A stretch of DNA of 64,000 nt from Pseudoxanthomonas sp. J31. Lineage in GTDB: Bacteria > Pseudomonadota > Gammaproteobacteria > Xanthomonadales > Xanthomonadaceae. Position 1 is the first letter of the stretch. Each line of letters begins with the position of its first letter. The stretch is from positions 228 to 64,227 of the forward strand of contig NZ_KI783312.1 of the NCBI RefSeq assembly GCF_000510725.1, read 5' to 3'. The position numbers and the translations under genes were made by a program. Positions 1-9,206 of the stretch are shown here, one piece after another. The notes below the pieces were generated by a model. That model ran no database searches, had not been told where the DNA came from, and was given only the letters and a program-made list of their open reading frames with translations.

Positions 1-97
1 CTTCAACTACATCGAGATGTTCTACAACACCCGCAGGCAGCACGGGCACAACGATGGCCTGCCTCCGGTAGAGTTCGAAAAGCGGCAATCAATTTGA
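1..97 (+). CDS. IS3-family transposase OrfB, C-terminal fragment
   Basis: The frame starting at base 2 reads FNYIEMFYNTRRQHGHNDGL and ends PVEFEKRQSI before TGA. The FNYIEMFYNxxRxH run followed by a PVEFE-type motif is the standard C-terminus of the DDE integrase domain (rve) of IS3-family OrfB proteins. These proteins cut and join DNA ends, usually after a programmed frameshift fuses OrfA and OrfB. Only about 31 residues are inside the window, so neither the catalytic residues nor the integrity of the element can be judged. Confidence 0.85.
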   Translation, partial: FNYIEMFYNTRRQHGHNDGLPPVEFEKRQSI

Positions 98-134
98 GGC
101 TTCGGGGTGTCTACAGAAGCCGGGGCGATTCGCA
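1..134 (+). mobile_element. Right end of an IS3-family insertion sequence
   Basis: The window opens inside an insertion sequence. The end of a transposase reading frame stops at 95-97. About ten bases further, from 107, lies a stretch matching the usual right terminal repeat of IS51/IS3-type elements (read inward on the other strand: TG..AATCGCCCCGGCTTCTGTAGACACC, approximate). The right boundary is put at about 134 because the terminal repeat should end in CA; it could be a few bases earlier. The left end and any target duplication lie outside the window. It marks the left edge of the arabinose locus as seen here. Confidence 0.7.
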
Positions 135-693
135 TGGCCGAGATGGCTGGCAAGCCAGCCCACTGATGGTCCGAGAGCGGCGCTGACCTGGCGCCTGCCC
201 TGCGACCTGCCCGAAGCGGCACCGCACACCCACTGCCCATTGCGATCCCCTGCCGAAGTCCGACGCCGCACCCCTACGACCGAACACCTCAGACCTAACT
301 GCCAGTAGAGCCCCAACCGGGGCCGTAGCGCCGAGTTTGTGGCCGCCGCTTGCCTGCCGTCAATCGAGGAATCCCCGGCGGATCATGGAGTTATGCCGCT
401 CCAGTCCGGGCCTGCCCTTGGGCGGCATCCGGGAAAAGGCAGCAAGGTGGCTCGGTATGTCTTATGACGGCGAGCAGGCCCCGGTATTCGGGCGCGGCAG
501 GCCCGGGCGGGCCGCCTGCCGGAGCGGCTGCGCGGGCGCCTGCCGCCTGCACCGCAGGCTACGGCCTGCGCACCAACAGGCCAACCTGTACCGGACCCGG
601 CGGTATATCCAGGACCTGGGGCTTAGGCATCCGCGCGAACTTGAAGGGGAAGCCGGTGCGTGGGTGCCCGGAACGTTCCGGCAGCCAAGGGTC
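135..693. other. Non-coding stretch between the IS end and the arabinose locus
   Basis: I recognise no gene here on either strand. Open frames exist, but their residue make-up (Arg/Ala/Gly/Pro-rich, no family motif) is what high-GC DNA gives by chance. A short near-perfect palindrome, GGCTGGC-AA-GCCAGCC, sits at 145-160. The stretch may be debris from the insertion or the decayed end of a lost gene. No terminator with a T-run was found for the minus-strand operon that ends at 694. Confidence 0.5.
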
Positions 694-1761
694 CTACCGC
701 TCCAGCGCCCCCGCCTCCACCACTGGCCAGCCGTCCTCGTCCCAAGCCAGCGGCAGGATCTTCAGCTTGGGCAGGCCGCCGTCCTCCACGTCGTAGGCGT
801 GGAACACCAGCCAGTCGCGGCCGTCGAACGTGTAGGCGCTGTTGTGGCCGGGGCCGGGCCAGCGGGCGGTGCCGCGCAGTACCTCGGTGGCACCGCCCTG
901 GTCCATGCGCCGGCCGTCGCGGTCCAGGTAAGGGCCGCGCAGGTCGCGCGAACGGCCGACCATGATCCGGTAATCGCTCTTCGCCCCGCGGCAGCAGTGG
1001 TCGTACGACACGAACAGGTAGTACCAGCCGTCGTGGCGGAAGATGAAGGGCGCCTCGATCGCGCCCGGCTCCGGGTTGGCATCGTCGACGGCCAGCAGCG
1101 GGCGCTCGCGCCGGGCCAGGGTGTGCCATTCCTGCGGCTCGGCGATGGCCAGCCGGTCCTCGCGCAGCTTCACCAGTTTCAAGCCGCCCCAGAACGAGCC
1201 GAAGGCCAGCCACGGCGTGCCGTCTTCGTCCTCGACCAAGTTGGCGTCGATCGCGTTCCACAGGTCGCGGTGCGGCACCGAGCGCAGGACGATGCCGTGG
1301 TCCACCCAGCGGAACGCCGGATCGGCCGGATCGAGCGTGGTATTGGTGGCCACACCTGTCGCCGAGGTGTTCTTGCCGCCGATGGAGATCGAGTAGTACA
1401 GGTAGTAGGTGCCGTCGTGTTCGGAGATGTCCGGCGCCCAGATATGGCCGTTGAACTTCGGCACCACCTCGTAGGCCCAGGCCGGAATGGTGGCGAACAC
1501 CGGCGGCTCGGCCTTCCAGGTCCGCATGTCCTTCGAGCTGTAGACGGTGATGCCCGGGCCGGTGACGAAGGCGTACCAGGTGTCGCCCTGCCGGGCCAGC
1601 ACCGGGTCATGGGCGAGGATATCGGCCCAGTAGCCCTCGCGCGGCGCAGCCACCGGCGGCGCTTCCATCATGTCGTCGTTGTTCGGCTTCGCTTCCTGCG
1701 CGGACGCGGGCGCCGCCAGCGCGCAGGCCAGCAGCAGCGCTGCGCGGCACAGCCCCGCCAT
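694..1761 (-). CDS. GH43 arabinan endo-1,5-alpha-L-arabinosidase, secreted
   Basis: Predicted 355-residue glycoside hydrolase of family 43 that would cut alpha-1,5-linked arabinan outside the cytoplasm. A hydrophobic signal peptide ending ALAAPASA (about residues 1-21) precedes a five-bladed propeller. The catalytic triad can be placed: Asp52 in ILAHDPV, Asp172 in WNAIDANL and Glu236 in AIEAPF, spaced 120 and 64 residues as in characterised endo-arabinanases. It is last in a minus-strand operon after the exo-acting GH43 and the symporter. ATG at 1761 was chosen; an in-frame GTG at 1779 overlaps the upstream TGA by four bases and would add six residues. Endo activity is inferred from family resemblance. 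Confidence 0.85.
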   Translation of the reverse strand: MAGLCRAALLLACALAAPASAQEAKPNNDDMMEAPPVAAPREGYWADILAHDPVLARQGDTWYAFVTGPGITVYSSKDMRTWKAEPPVFATIPAWAYEVVPKFNGHIWAPDISEHDGTYYLYYSISIGGKNTSATGVATNTTLDPADPAFRWVDHGIVLRSVPHRDLWNAIDANLVEDEDGTPWLAFGSFWGGLKLVKLREDRLAIAEPQEWHTLARRERPLLAVDDANPEPGAIEAPFIFRHDGWYYLFVSYDHCCRGAKSDYRIMVGRSRDLRGPYLDRDGRRMDQGGATEVLRGTARWPGPGHNSAYTFDGRDWLVFHAYDVEDGGLPKLKILPLAWDEDGWPVVEAGALER

Positions 1762-1775
1762 GCCCGCCGCCCCGC

Positions 1776-2741
1776 TCACGCCCCCGCCTCCGGCAGTTCC
1801 ACCTCGCGCAGCGGCCGGCCGAACACCGGCATGCCGTCGGCGTCCCACTGCAGCGGCTGCACGCAGGCGTGGCGATCCGGGTTCCACAGCGGGTCGCCCT
1901 CGATTTCGCGGTAGTTGCGTGCGTGGTAGACCAGCAGGTCGGTGATGCCGTCCTCGGCTACGGTAAAGCTGTTGTGGCCCGGCCCGTAGACCTCGCGCTC
2001 GACGTCGGTGGCGAACACCGGCCGCGGTGACTTGTGCCAGCTGGCCGCATCCAGCAGGTCGCTGTCCGCATCCGCCCAGATCAGACCCATCGCATAGCGT
2101 TCGTCGGTAGCGCTGGCCGAATAGGTGCAGAACACCTTGCCGTGGCGGATGAGGACCGACGGCCCTTCGTTGACCAGGAAGCCCTGCACTTCCCAGTCGA
2201 ACTCGGGCCGGGTCAGCAGCACCGGCGGGCCCTTGATCCGGGTGGGCGTCTCCATCGCCGCGATGTACAGGTTGGAGTTGCCGGGGATATCGGGGTGCTT
2301 CTGCGCCCACAGGTAGTAGCGCACGCCGCGGTGGCTGAAGCTGGTCGCGTCCAGGCAGAACGCGTCGATGCCGCTGTCGACCTGGCCGGCGAACTCCCAC
2401 GGGCCCTGCATCGGATCGGCCGAGGGATTGCGCAGCGCGTGCATGCGGTGCTGGAACAGCCCGTCCTTGATCTCGCGCGAGGGCGCGGCGGCGAAGTACA
2501 CGTACCAGCCATCGTCGGCGCGGTGCAGTTCCGGCGCCCAGATGAGCGAGCTGGCAGGTCCTTCCGGCGGGGCGCGCCACAGCACCTTCTCCTCCGCCGC
2601 GGCCAGCCCGGCCAGCGTGGGCGAACTGCGCAACACCACCCGGTCGTACTCGGGAACCGACGCGGTGAAGTAGTAGCGGCCGGCGTGGCGCGACACATGC
2701 GGGTCGGCGCGCTGCAGGATGAAGGGATTGCTCAGCTTCAT
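1776..2741 (-). CDS. GH43 alpha-L-arabinofuranosidase (exo-type)
   Basis: A 321-residue family 43 hydrolase without a signal peptide, so probably cytoplasmic, trimming arabinose from imported arabinooligosaccharides. The N-terminus (NPFILQRADPHV) and the general layout resemble exo-1,5-alpha-L-arabinofuranosidases of the GH43_26 type. Likely catalytic residues are Asp13 (RADPH), Asp131 (CLDATSF) and Glu192 (VNEGPS), spaced 118 and 61 residues. It lies between the symporter (21-bp gap) and the endo-arabinanase (tail overlap with the alternative GTG start), consistent with one transcript. The linkage preference is inferred; an alpha-1,3 activity on hydroxyproline-linked arabinosides is a reasonable alternative given the beta-arabinofuranosidase in the same locus. 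Confidence 0.83.
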   Translation of the reverse strand: MKLSNPFILQRADPHVSRHAGRYYFTASVPEYDRVVLRSSPTLAGLAAAEEKVLWRAPPEGPASSLIWAPELHRADDGWYVYFAAAPSREIKDGLFQHRMHALRNPSADPMQGPWEFAGQVDSGIDAFCLDATSFSHRGVRYYLWAQKHPDIPGNSNLYIAAMETPTRIKGPPVLLTRPEFDWEVQGFLVNEGPSVLIRHGKVFCTYSASATDERYAMGLIWADADSDLLDAASWHKSPRPVFATDVEREVYGPGHNSFTVAEDGITDLLVYHARNYREIEGDPLWNPDRHACVQPLQWDADGMPVFGRPLREVELPEAGA

Positions 2742-2762
2742 GGGGCGTCCTCTCCGCCGGCC

Positions 2763-4130
2763 TCAGGCGGCCGGGGCTTCGTGGATGATCTGCTGGCGGA
2801 TCTGCTGGTAGTAACCGTCGGTGATCCGGTAGGCGAACATCACCAGGCCCATCAGCGCGTGGAAGGCGCCGGGGATCAGCGTCAGCATCAGGGCGATGCC
2901 GTTGAGCGCCGAGGGCGTCTGCGGCTGGTCCGGAACGTACTGGAACCAGGCCAGCAGCCAGCCGACGATCGCCCCGGCAATGCCCATGCCCGCCTTCTGG
3001 AAGAACGAGATCCCGCCCATCGCCAGCCCGGCCACGCGCTTGCCGCTGCGCGCATGGCCGTAGTCCACCGCCTCGACGATCGCCGACCAGAACACCGGCG
3101 CGTGCAGGTCGACGATGAAGCAGATGAGGAAGTAGAAGACGAAGGCGGCGACCACGTCGCCCGGCCCCACCACGAGGTACATCGCCAGGCTCAGCACGCC
3201 GACCAGCAGCTGGCTCCAGCGGAACAGCGCGATCTTGCAGAAGCGCTTGGTGATCCACGTGGACGCGACCATCGCCAAAATCGCCGCGACCACCCCGGTG
3301 GCCAGGAAGGCGGACAGCAGCTTCGCGTCGCCGCCCAGGTAGTACTTGGCGTAGTACGCGGCCACCGAGCCGCGCACCACGTAGCCGATGGTGCCGATCA
3401 CGCACACCGCGCACAGCAGCAGCCACTGGTCGTTGCGCAGCAGCAGGGCGAACTGCTCGCGCAGCGGCTTGCGGTCCACCTCGTGGCGGATCCGCTCGGT
3501 GGTGGTGAAGAAGCAGAACAGGAACAGCACCGTGGCCATCAGCCCCATCAGCCCCATCGCCCGCTGGTAGCCGCGCGCCAGCTGGCCGTCGCCCCAGGCC
3601 TCGGCCAGCACCGGTACCAGGATGGTGACCAGGAAGGCGGCGATCTTGGCGAAGAACAGCCGGTAGCCGTTCGCCGACAGCCGCTCCTTCGGGTTGGCGG
3701 TGAGCACCCCGATCAGCGAGATGTAGGGGATGGTTACCGCGGTGAACACCAGGGTGACCAGGGTGTAGGTGGCGTAGGCCCAGGCCAGCTTCAGGCCGTA
3801 AGTGGTGTCCGGCGTGGTGAAGGTCAGCGTCACCGAGATCCCGAACGGCACCGCCATCCACAGGAACCACGGCCGGTAGCGGCCCCAGCGGGTCTCGATG
3901 CGGTCGGTGACCATGCCCATCAGCGGGTCGGTGACCGCGTCGACCATCCGCACCACGATCAGCAGCAGGGCCACGTCGGCCGGGCGCAGGCCGAACACGT
4001 CGGTATAGAAGAACGTGATGATCAGCATCATCGAGGAGATGACGACGTTGACCGCCATGTCGCCGGCGCCGAAGCCGATCTTCTCGAGCACGCTCAGCTT
4101 CTGGTCCAGCGCCTGTTTCCGGTCCTGCAT
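2763..4130 (-). CDS. GPH-family sugar:cation symporter (MFS_2)
   Basis: A 455-residue inner-membrane transporter of the glycoside-pentoside-hexuronide:cation symporter family, with about twelve hydrophobic segments. The N-terminal block (EKIGFGAGDMAVN, then DAVTDPLMGMVTDR and the loop TRWGRYRPW) is diagnostic of this family. It probably imports arabinose or short arabinosides with H+ or Na+. It is the first gene of the minus-strand operon with the two GH43 enzymes. The start at 4130 is supported by GGGAGGGG five to six bases upstream; the frame runs further upstream but without recognisable sequence. Confidence 0.88.
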   Translation of the reverse strand: MQDRKQALDQKLSVLEKIGFGAGDMAVNVVISSMMLIITFFYTDVFGLRPADVALLLIVVRMVDAVTDPLMGMVTDRIETRWGRYRPWFLWMAVPFGISVTLTFTTPDTTYGLKLAWAYATYTLVTLVFTAVTIPYISLIGVLTANPKERLSANGYRLFFAKIAAFLVTILVPVLAEAWGDGQLARGYQRAMGLMGLMATVLFLFCFFTTTERIRHEVDRKPLREQFALLLRNDQWLLLCAVCVIGTIGYVVRGSVAAYYAKYYLGGDAKLLSAFLATGVVAAILAMVASTWITKRFCKIALFRWSQLLVGVLSLAMYLVVGPGDVVAAFVFYFLICFIVDLHAPVFWSAIVEAVDYGHARSGKRVAGLAMGGISFFQKAGMGIAGAIVGWLLAWFQYVPDQPQTPSALNGIALMLTLIPGAFHALMGLVMFAYRITDGYYQQIRQQIIHEAPAA

Positions 4131-4220
4131 TGCCCCTCCCAGAGCGCCGCGATGCACCGCCGAATGCGCCACCGCCACCGCGGGGGCTCCGCTGCATTCT
4201 CGTAGCCGCGGCGGATGCAC

Positions 4221-4422
4221 AACAAATGCGGATATCGGTGTCATGCATATCCGATTGGTTATGGCGCTTTCCTGCCCTCTCCGACTGGGAGAGGGTCCGA
4301 GGGAGAGGGTGGGTGCCGACGAAGGGCGCGGGGCTGTCTGCCCTCTCCCCCAACCCTCTCCCGGGGGAGGGGGGCTTTGGTGGGTGGATTGCAATACGCA
4401 TATCGATCTGCGTGCATTTGTT
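4221..4422. promoter_or_regulatory. Divergent control region with a shared nonamer in both directions
   Basis: The 400 bp between the symporter (start 4130) and the dehydratase (start 4531) carries GCATTTGTT facing each gene: on the minus strand at 4229-4221 and on the plus strand at 4414-4422. Each copy is followed a few bases on by GCAT and preceded by a dyad: CGGATAT-N11-ATATCCG (4229-4253) on the left and ACGCA-N8-TGCGT (4396-4413) on the right. This symmetry fits two copies of an operator or promoter for one regulator serving both operons. No regulator gene is in the window, and no -35/-10 pair was assigned with confidence. Confidence 0.55.
4275..4362. repeat. Purine/pyrimidine hairpin repeat in the divergent region
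   Basis: Tandem GGGAGAGGG units at 4287-4295 and 4301-4309 are the exact complement of tandem CCCTCTCCC units at 4341-4349 and 4354-4362, giving a large stem-loop. A smaller hairpin, CCCTCTCC-GACT-GGGAGAGGG, sits at 4275-4295. Such CCCTCTCC-rich intergenic repeats are common in xanthomonad genomes. It could form an RNA or cruciform structure between the two promoters; a function is not evident. Confidence 0.6.
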
Positions 4423-4530
4423 ATTTTTCGTGCATTGCCCGCCCCGGTAGCATCCCCGGCAACGGGACGCAGCCATGCCATCGGCACGGTGATGGCCCGG
4501 CCAAGTCCACCGGGCAGGAATCCCGACCGC

Positions 4531-6255
<1,725 letters not shown>

Positions 6256-6361
6256 GCGCCGCCATGCCGCGCGGTGTGTTCCTCCCTTCCGGAAGCCCCG
6301 CCGCCACCGCCCCGGCGGTTTCCCCTTGCGACGGGGTCTTTTTCTCCTGGCAGACGCCGCC

Positions 6362-8803
6362 ATGGCCGCGCCCGGCCCGCGCCTGAGCCGGCGCGGCTTC
6401 GTCGCCGCCCTGGGCGGCGCCGCGGCCAGCCTGCCCCTGCTGCCGGCGTTGGCCCTGCCGCCGCCGCTGCCCTGGCAGCGCGGGCCGGTGCGCTTCTTCC
6501 CGCTGTCCGACGTGCGCCTGGGCGAAGGCCTGTTCGCCCGCTCCAGCGCGCTCAACCTGCGCTATCTGGCCGCGCTGGACATGGACCGGCTGCTGGCACC
6601 ATTCCGGCTCGAGGCCGGCCTGCCCTCGCCCGCGTCCAGGTACCCGAACTGGGAATCCATGGGCCTGGATGGCCATACCGCCGGCCATTACCTCTCGGCG
6701 CTGGCGCAGCAGGCCGCGCAGGGCAGCGCGGAGATGCGCCGGCGGCTGGACTACATGGTCGCGGCCCTGGCCGAGGTCCAGGCCGCCAACGGCGACGGCT
6801 ACGTCGGCGGCGTGCCCAACGGCCGCGTGCTGTGGGAGCGCATCGCCAGCGGCGATTTCCAGGCCGAGTCGTTCGCGCTGGAAGGCGCCTGGGTGCCGTT
6901 CTACAACCTGCACAAGACCTTCGCCGGGCTGCGCGATGCCTGGGTGCTGGCCGGCAACGGGCAGGCGCGCGAGGTGCTGGTGCGCTTCGCCGACTGGGCC
7001 GGGGCGCTGGTGGCCAACCTCGACGACGACCAGCTGCAGCGCGTGCTCGATACCGAGCATGGCGGCATGAACGAGGTGCTGGCCGACGTCTATGCCATCA
7101 CCGGCGAACGCCGCTACCTGGCGCTGGCGCGGCGCTTCTCGCACCGCGCCATCCTCGAGCCCCTGCTGCGGCGCGAGGACCGGCTGGACGGGCTGCACGC
7201 CAACACCCAGATCCCCAAGGTGATCGGCTTCGCCCGCATCGGCGAGCTGGACGGCGACGCGGCCTGGATCGAGGCGGCGCAGTTCTTCTGGGAGCGGGTT
7301 GCGCTGCACCGGAGCATCGCCTTCGGCGGCAACAGCGTGCGCGAGCACTTCAACCCGGCCGGCGACTTCAGCGGCATGGTGGCCTCGCGCGAGGGCCCGG
7401 AGACCTGCAACAGCTACAACATGCTGCGCCTGACCCTGCTGCTGGAGCGGCTGCGCCCGGACCCGCGGCATGCGGATTTCTACGAACGGGTGCTGTTCAA
7501 CCACATCCTCTCCACCCAGCATCCCGACCACGGCGGGCTGGTGTACTTCACCCCGATCCGGCCGCGGCACTACCGCGTGTATTCGCAGCCGCAGCAGTGC
7601 TTCTGGTGCTGCGTGGGCAGCGGCATGGAGAACCACGGCCGCCACGGTGCCTTCGTGTACTCCTACGATGCCGATGTGCTGCGGGTGAACCTGTACCTGG
7701 ACTCGGAACTGCGCTGGGCCGAGTCCGGCCTGGTGCTGCGCCAGCGCACGCGCTTCCCCGAGGAGCCGCGCAGCGTGCTGGAACTGGCGCTGGATACGCC
7801 GCACAGCTTCGCCCTGGAGTTGCGCCATCCGCACTGGCTAGCGGGCCCGCTGCGGGTGAAGATCAATGGCCGGCCCTGGCCGGTGGAGTCCAGGCCCTCG
7901 TCCCATGCGCGGATCGAGCGGCGGTGGCAGGACGGCGACCGCATCGAGGTCGAGCTGCCCATGGCCACCCGCATCGAGGCCCTGCCCGACGGCTCGGACT
8001 GGGTGGCGGTGATGCACGGCCCGCTGATGCTGGCCGCGCGCACCGGCGGGGAGGATCTGGAAGGCCTGATCGCCGACGACGGCCGCGGCAGCCATATCGC
8101 CCCCGGCCCCTACCTGCCGCTGGACCAGGCGCCGATGCTGGTGGGCGAGCGCGAGGCGCTGGCCGCGGGCATCCGCCCGGTGCCGGGGCAGCCGCTGGTG
8201 TTCAGCGCCGACGCCCTGGTGCGGCCGATGTCGTTCCGCGGCCTGCGCCTGGAGCCGCTGTACCGCGTCCACGACGCCCGCTACATGGCCTACTGGCGCA
8301 CCACCACCCCGGAGCGGTATCCGGCCGTGGTCGCCGCGATCGAGGCGGCCGAACGCCAGCGCCAGGCCCTGGAAGCCCGCACCCTGGACCAGGTCCAGCC
8401 CGGCGAACAGCAGCCCGAGGTCGACCACGCCTACCAGGGCCGCGACAGCAGGACCGGGAACATGCTCGGCCGGCCCTGGCGCGATGCCGGCGACCGCTTC
8501 TCCTACTTGCTGCGAGCCCGCCGTCCGGTTCCCGAAAGCACCCCACCGACCCTGCAGCTGACGGTGTTCGGCGGCCAGTGGAATGCCGGCATGGACGTGC
8601 TGGTCGACGGCCGCAAGCTCGGCAGCATCGTGCTCGACGGCAAGGGCAAGGACGACCTGGTGGTCGAGGAGTTCACGCTGCCTGCCGGGACAGCGGCCGC
8701 GCTGCGCGGCGATGGGACGCGGGTGGAGTTCGTCGCCCATGGCGGGAAGCGCACGCCGTGGGTGTTCGAGGTGCGGGTGGTGGAAGGCGCGGCCGGCAGG
8801 TGA
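6362..8803 (+). CDS. Beta-L-arabinofuranosidase (GH127/GH146), Tat-exported
   Basis: An 813-residue glycoside hydrolase of the former DUF1680 group. It begins with a twin-arginine signal (LSRRGFVAALGG) and so is predicted to be folded, with metal, before export to the periplasm. The zinc-thiolate active site of beta-L-arabinofuranosidases is recognisable: Glu347 and Cys349 in GPETCNSYN, and Cys416-Cys417 in CFWCCVGSG, with one Cys acting as nucleophile in the known enzymes. An (alpha/alpha)6 barrel is followed by beta domains and a C-terminal DUF6805-like end (residues about 680-810). The length and C-terminal extension resemble GH146 more than the shorter GH127 type. It follows the dehydratase by 106 bp. 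Substrates would be beta-1,2-arabinooligosaccharides, as on plant extensins. Confidence 0.87.
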   Translation: MAAPGPRLSRRGFVAALGGAAASLPLLPALALPPPLPWQRGPVRFFPLSDVRLGEGLFARSSALNLRYLAALDMDRLLAPFRLEAGLPSPASRYPNWESMGLDGHTAGHYLSALAQQAAQGSAEMRRRLDYMVAALAEVQAANGDGYVGGVPNGRVLWERIASGDFQAESFALEGAWVPFYNLHKTFAGLRDAWVLAGNGQAREVLVRFADWAGALVANLDDDQLQRVLDTEHGGMNEVLADVYAITGERRYLALARRFSHRAILEPLLRREDRLDGLHANTQIPKVIGFARIGELDGDAAWIEAAQFFWERVALHRSIAFGGNSVREHFNPAGDFSGMVASREGPETCNSYNMLRLTLLLERLRPDPRHADFYERVLFNHILSTQHPDHGGLVYFTPIRPRHYRVYSQPQQCFWCCVGSGMENHGRHGAFVYSYDADVLRVNLYLDSELRWAESGLVLRQRTRFPEEPRSVLELALDTPHSFALELRHPHWLAGPLRVKINGRPWPVESRPSSHARIERRWQDGDRIEVELPMATRIEALPDGSDWVAVMHGPLMLAARTGGEDLEGLIADDGRGSHIAPGPYLPLDQAPMLVGEREALAAGIRPVPGQPLVFSADALVRPMSFRGLRLEPLYRVHDARYMAYWRTTTPERYPAVVAAIEAAERQRQALEARTLDQVQPGEQQPEVDHAYQGRDSRTGNMLGRPWRDAGDRFSYLLRARRPVPESTPPTLQLTVFGGQWNAGMDVLVDGRKLGSIVLDGKGKDDLVVEEFTLPAGTAAALRGDGTRVEFVAHGGKRTPWVFEVRVVEGAAGR

Positions 8804-8822
8804 GCGGCCCGGGCCAGCGGGC

Positions 8823-8850
8823 GTAGCCGGGGGTAGCGAAGCGCCCGGGA
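8823..8850 (+). repeat. GTAG-type REP element
   Basis: GTAGCC-GGGGGTAGCGAAGCG-CCCGGG begins with the GTAG tetranucleotide and folds with a CCGGG/CCCGG stem, as in the SMAG (GTAG) REP family of Stenotrophomonas and relatives. A second copy lies at 47731-47760 on the minus strand. These short elements are spread by RAYT transposases acting in trans and sit between genes; no RAYT gene is in the window. Confidence 0.65.
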
Positions 8851-8985
8851 TATCGCCACGCCGGAGGCGATCCGCACACCCGGAGTCTCCGCGTGCAGCC
8901 GGTGCAGCTGCGCAGGCTGGCGTGGCTGCTGGACGCCCTCGCCCGCTGAGCCGCGTGCGCGTGGCGCGGTGCCGGCCGCGGATAC

Positions 8986-9011
8986 GAAAAAGCCCCGCGG
9001 CGGGCGGGGCT
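8986..9011 (-). terminator. Rho-independent terminator of the tRNA-Val transcript
   Basis: An 8-bp perfect stem, AGCCCCGC/GCGGGGCT (8991-8998 with 9004-9011), has five A residues on its left side. Read on the minus strand this is a GC-rich hairpin followed by TTTTTC, about 35 bases after the tRNA 3' end. Confidence 0.8.
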
Positions 9012-9046
9012 TTCGGGCCAAGGCATTTTTTCCACCTGCCTGGAGG

Positions 9047-9121
9047 TGGTGGGCGGTACAGGGTTCGAACCTGTGACCCCTACCATGTCAAGGTAGTGCT
9101 CTACCGCTGAGCTAACCGCCC
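9047..9121 (-). tRNA. tRNA-Val(GAC)
   Basis: Full cloverleaf on the minus strand: acceptor GGGCGGT/ACCGCCC, anticodon stem CTACC/GGTAG with loop TTGACAT giving anticodon GAC, T-arm with GGTTCGAACC, discriminator A and an encoded CCA at the 3' end. A strong terminator follows at 8986-9011. Confidence 0.95.
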
Positions 9122-9206
9122 GTTTGCCGCTGCCGGACGGCGTCGCCGTCTGCAGGGGCGCGCATTCTACCCTGCCCCGGGCCGAATCCACAACAGGGGG
9201 CGGGCC

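Noticed and set aside
6321-6345. Terminator between the dehydratase and the beta-arabinofuranosidase (CCCC-N7-GGGG then TCTTTTT)
   Set aside because: Only a 4-bp stem; too weak to call, although the T-run is suggestive.
8890-8949. Short plus-strand coding-like stretch ending QLRRLAWLLDALAR before TGA
   Set aside because: Too short, with no start context and no recognised family. It may be the relic of a lost gene, but it cannot be supported.
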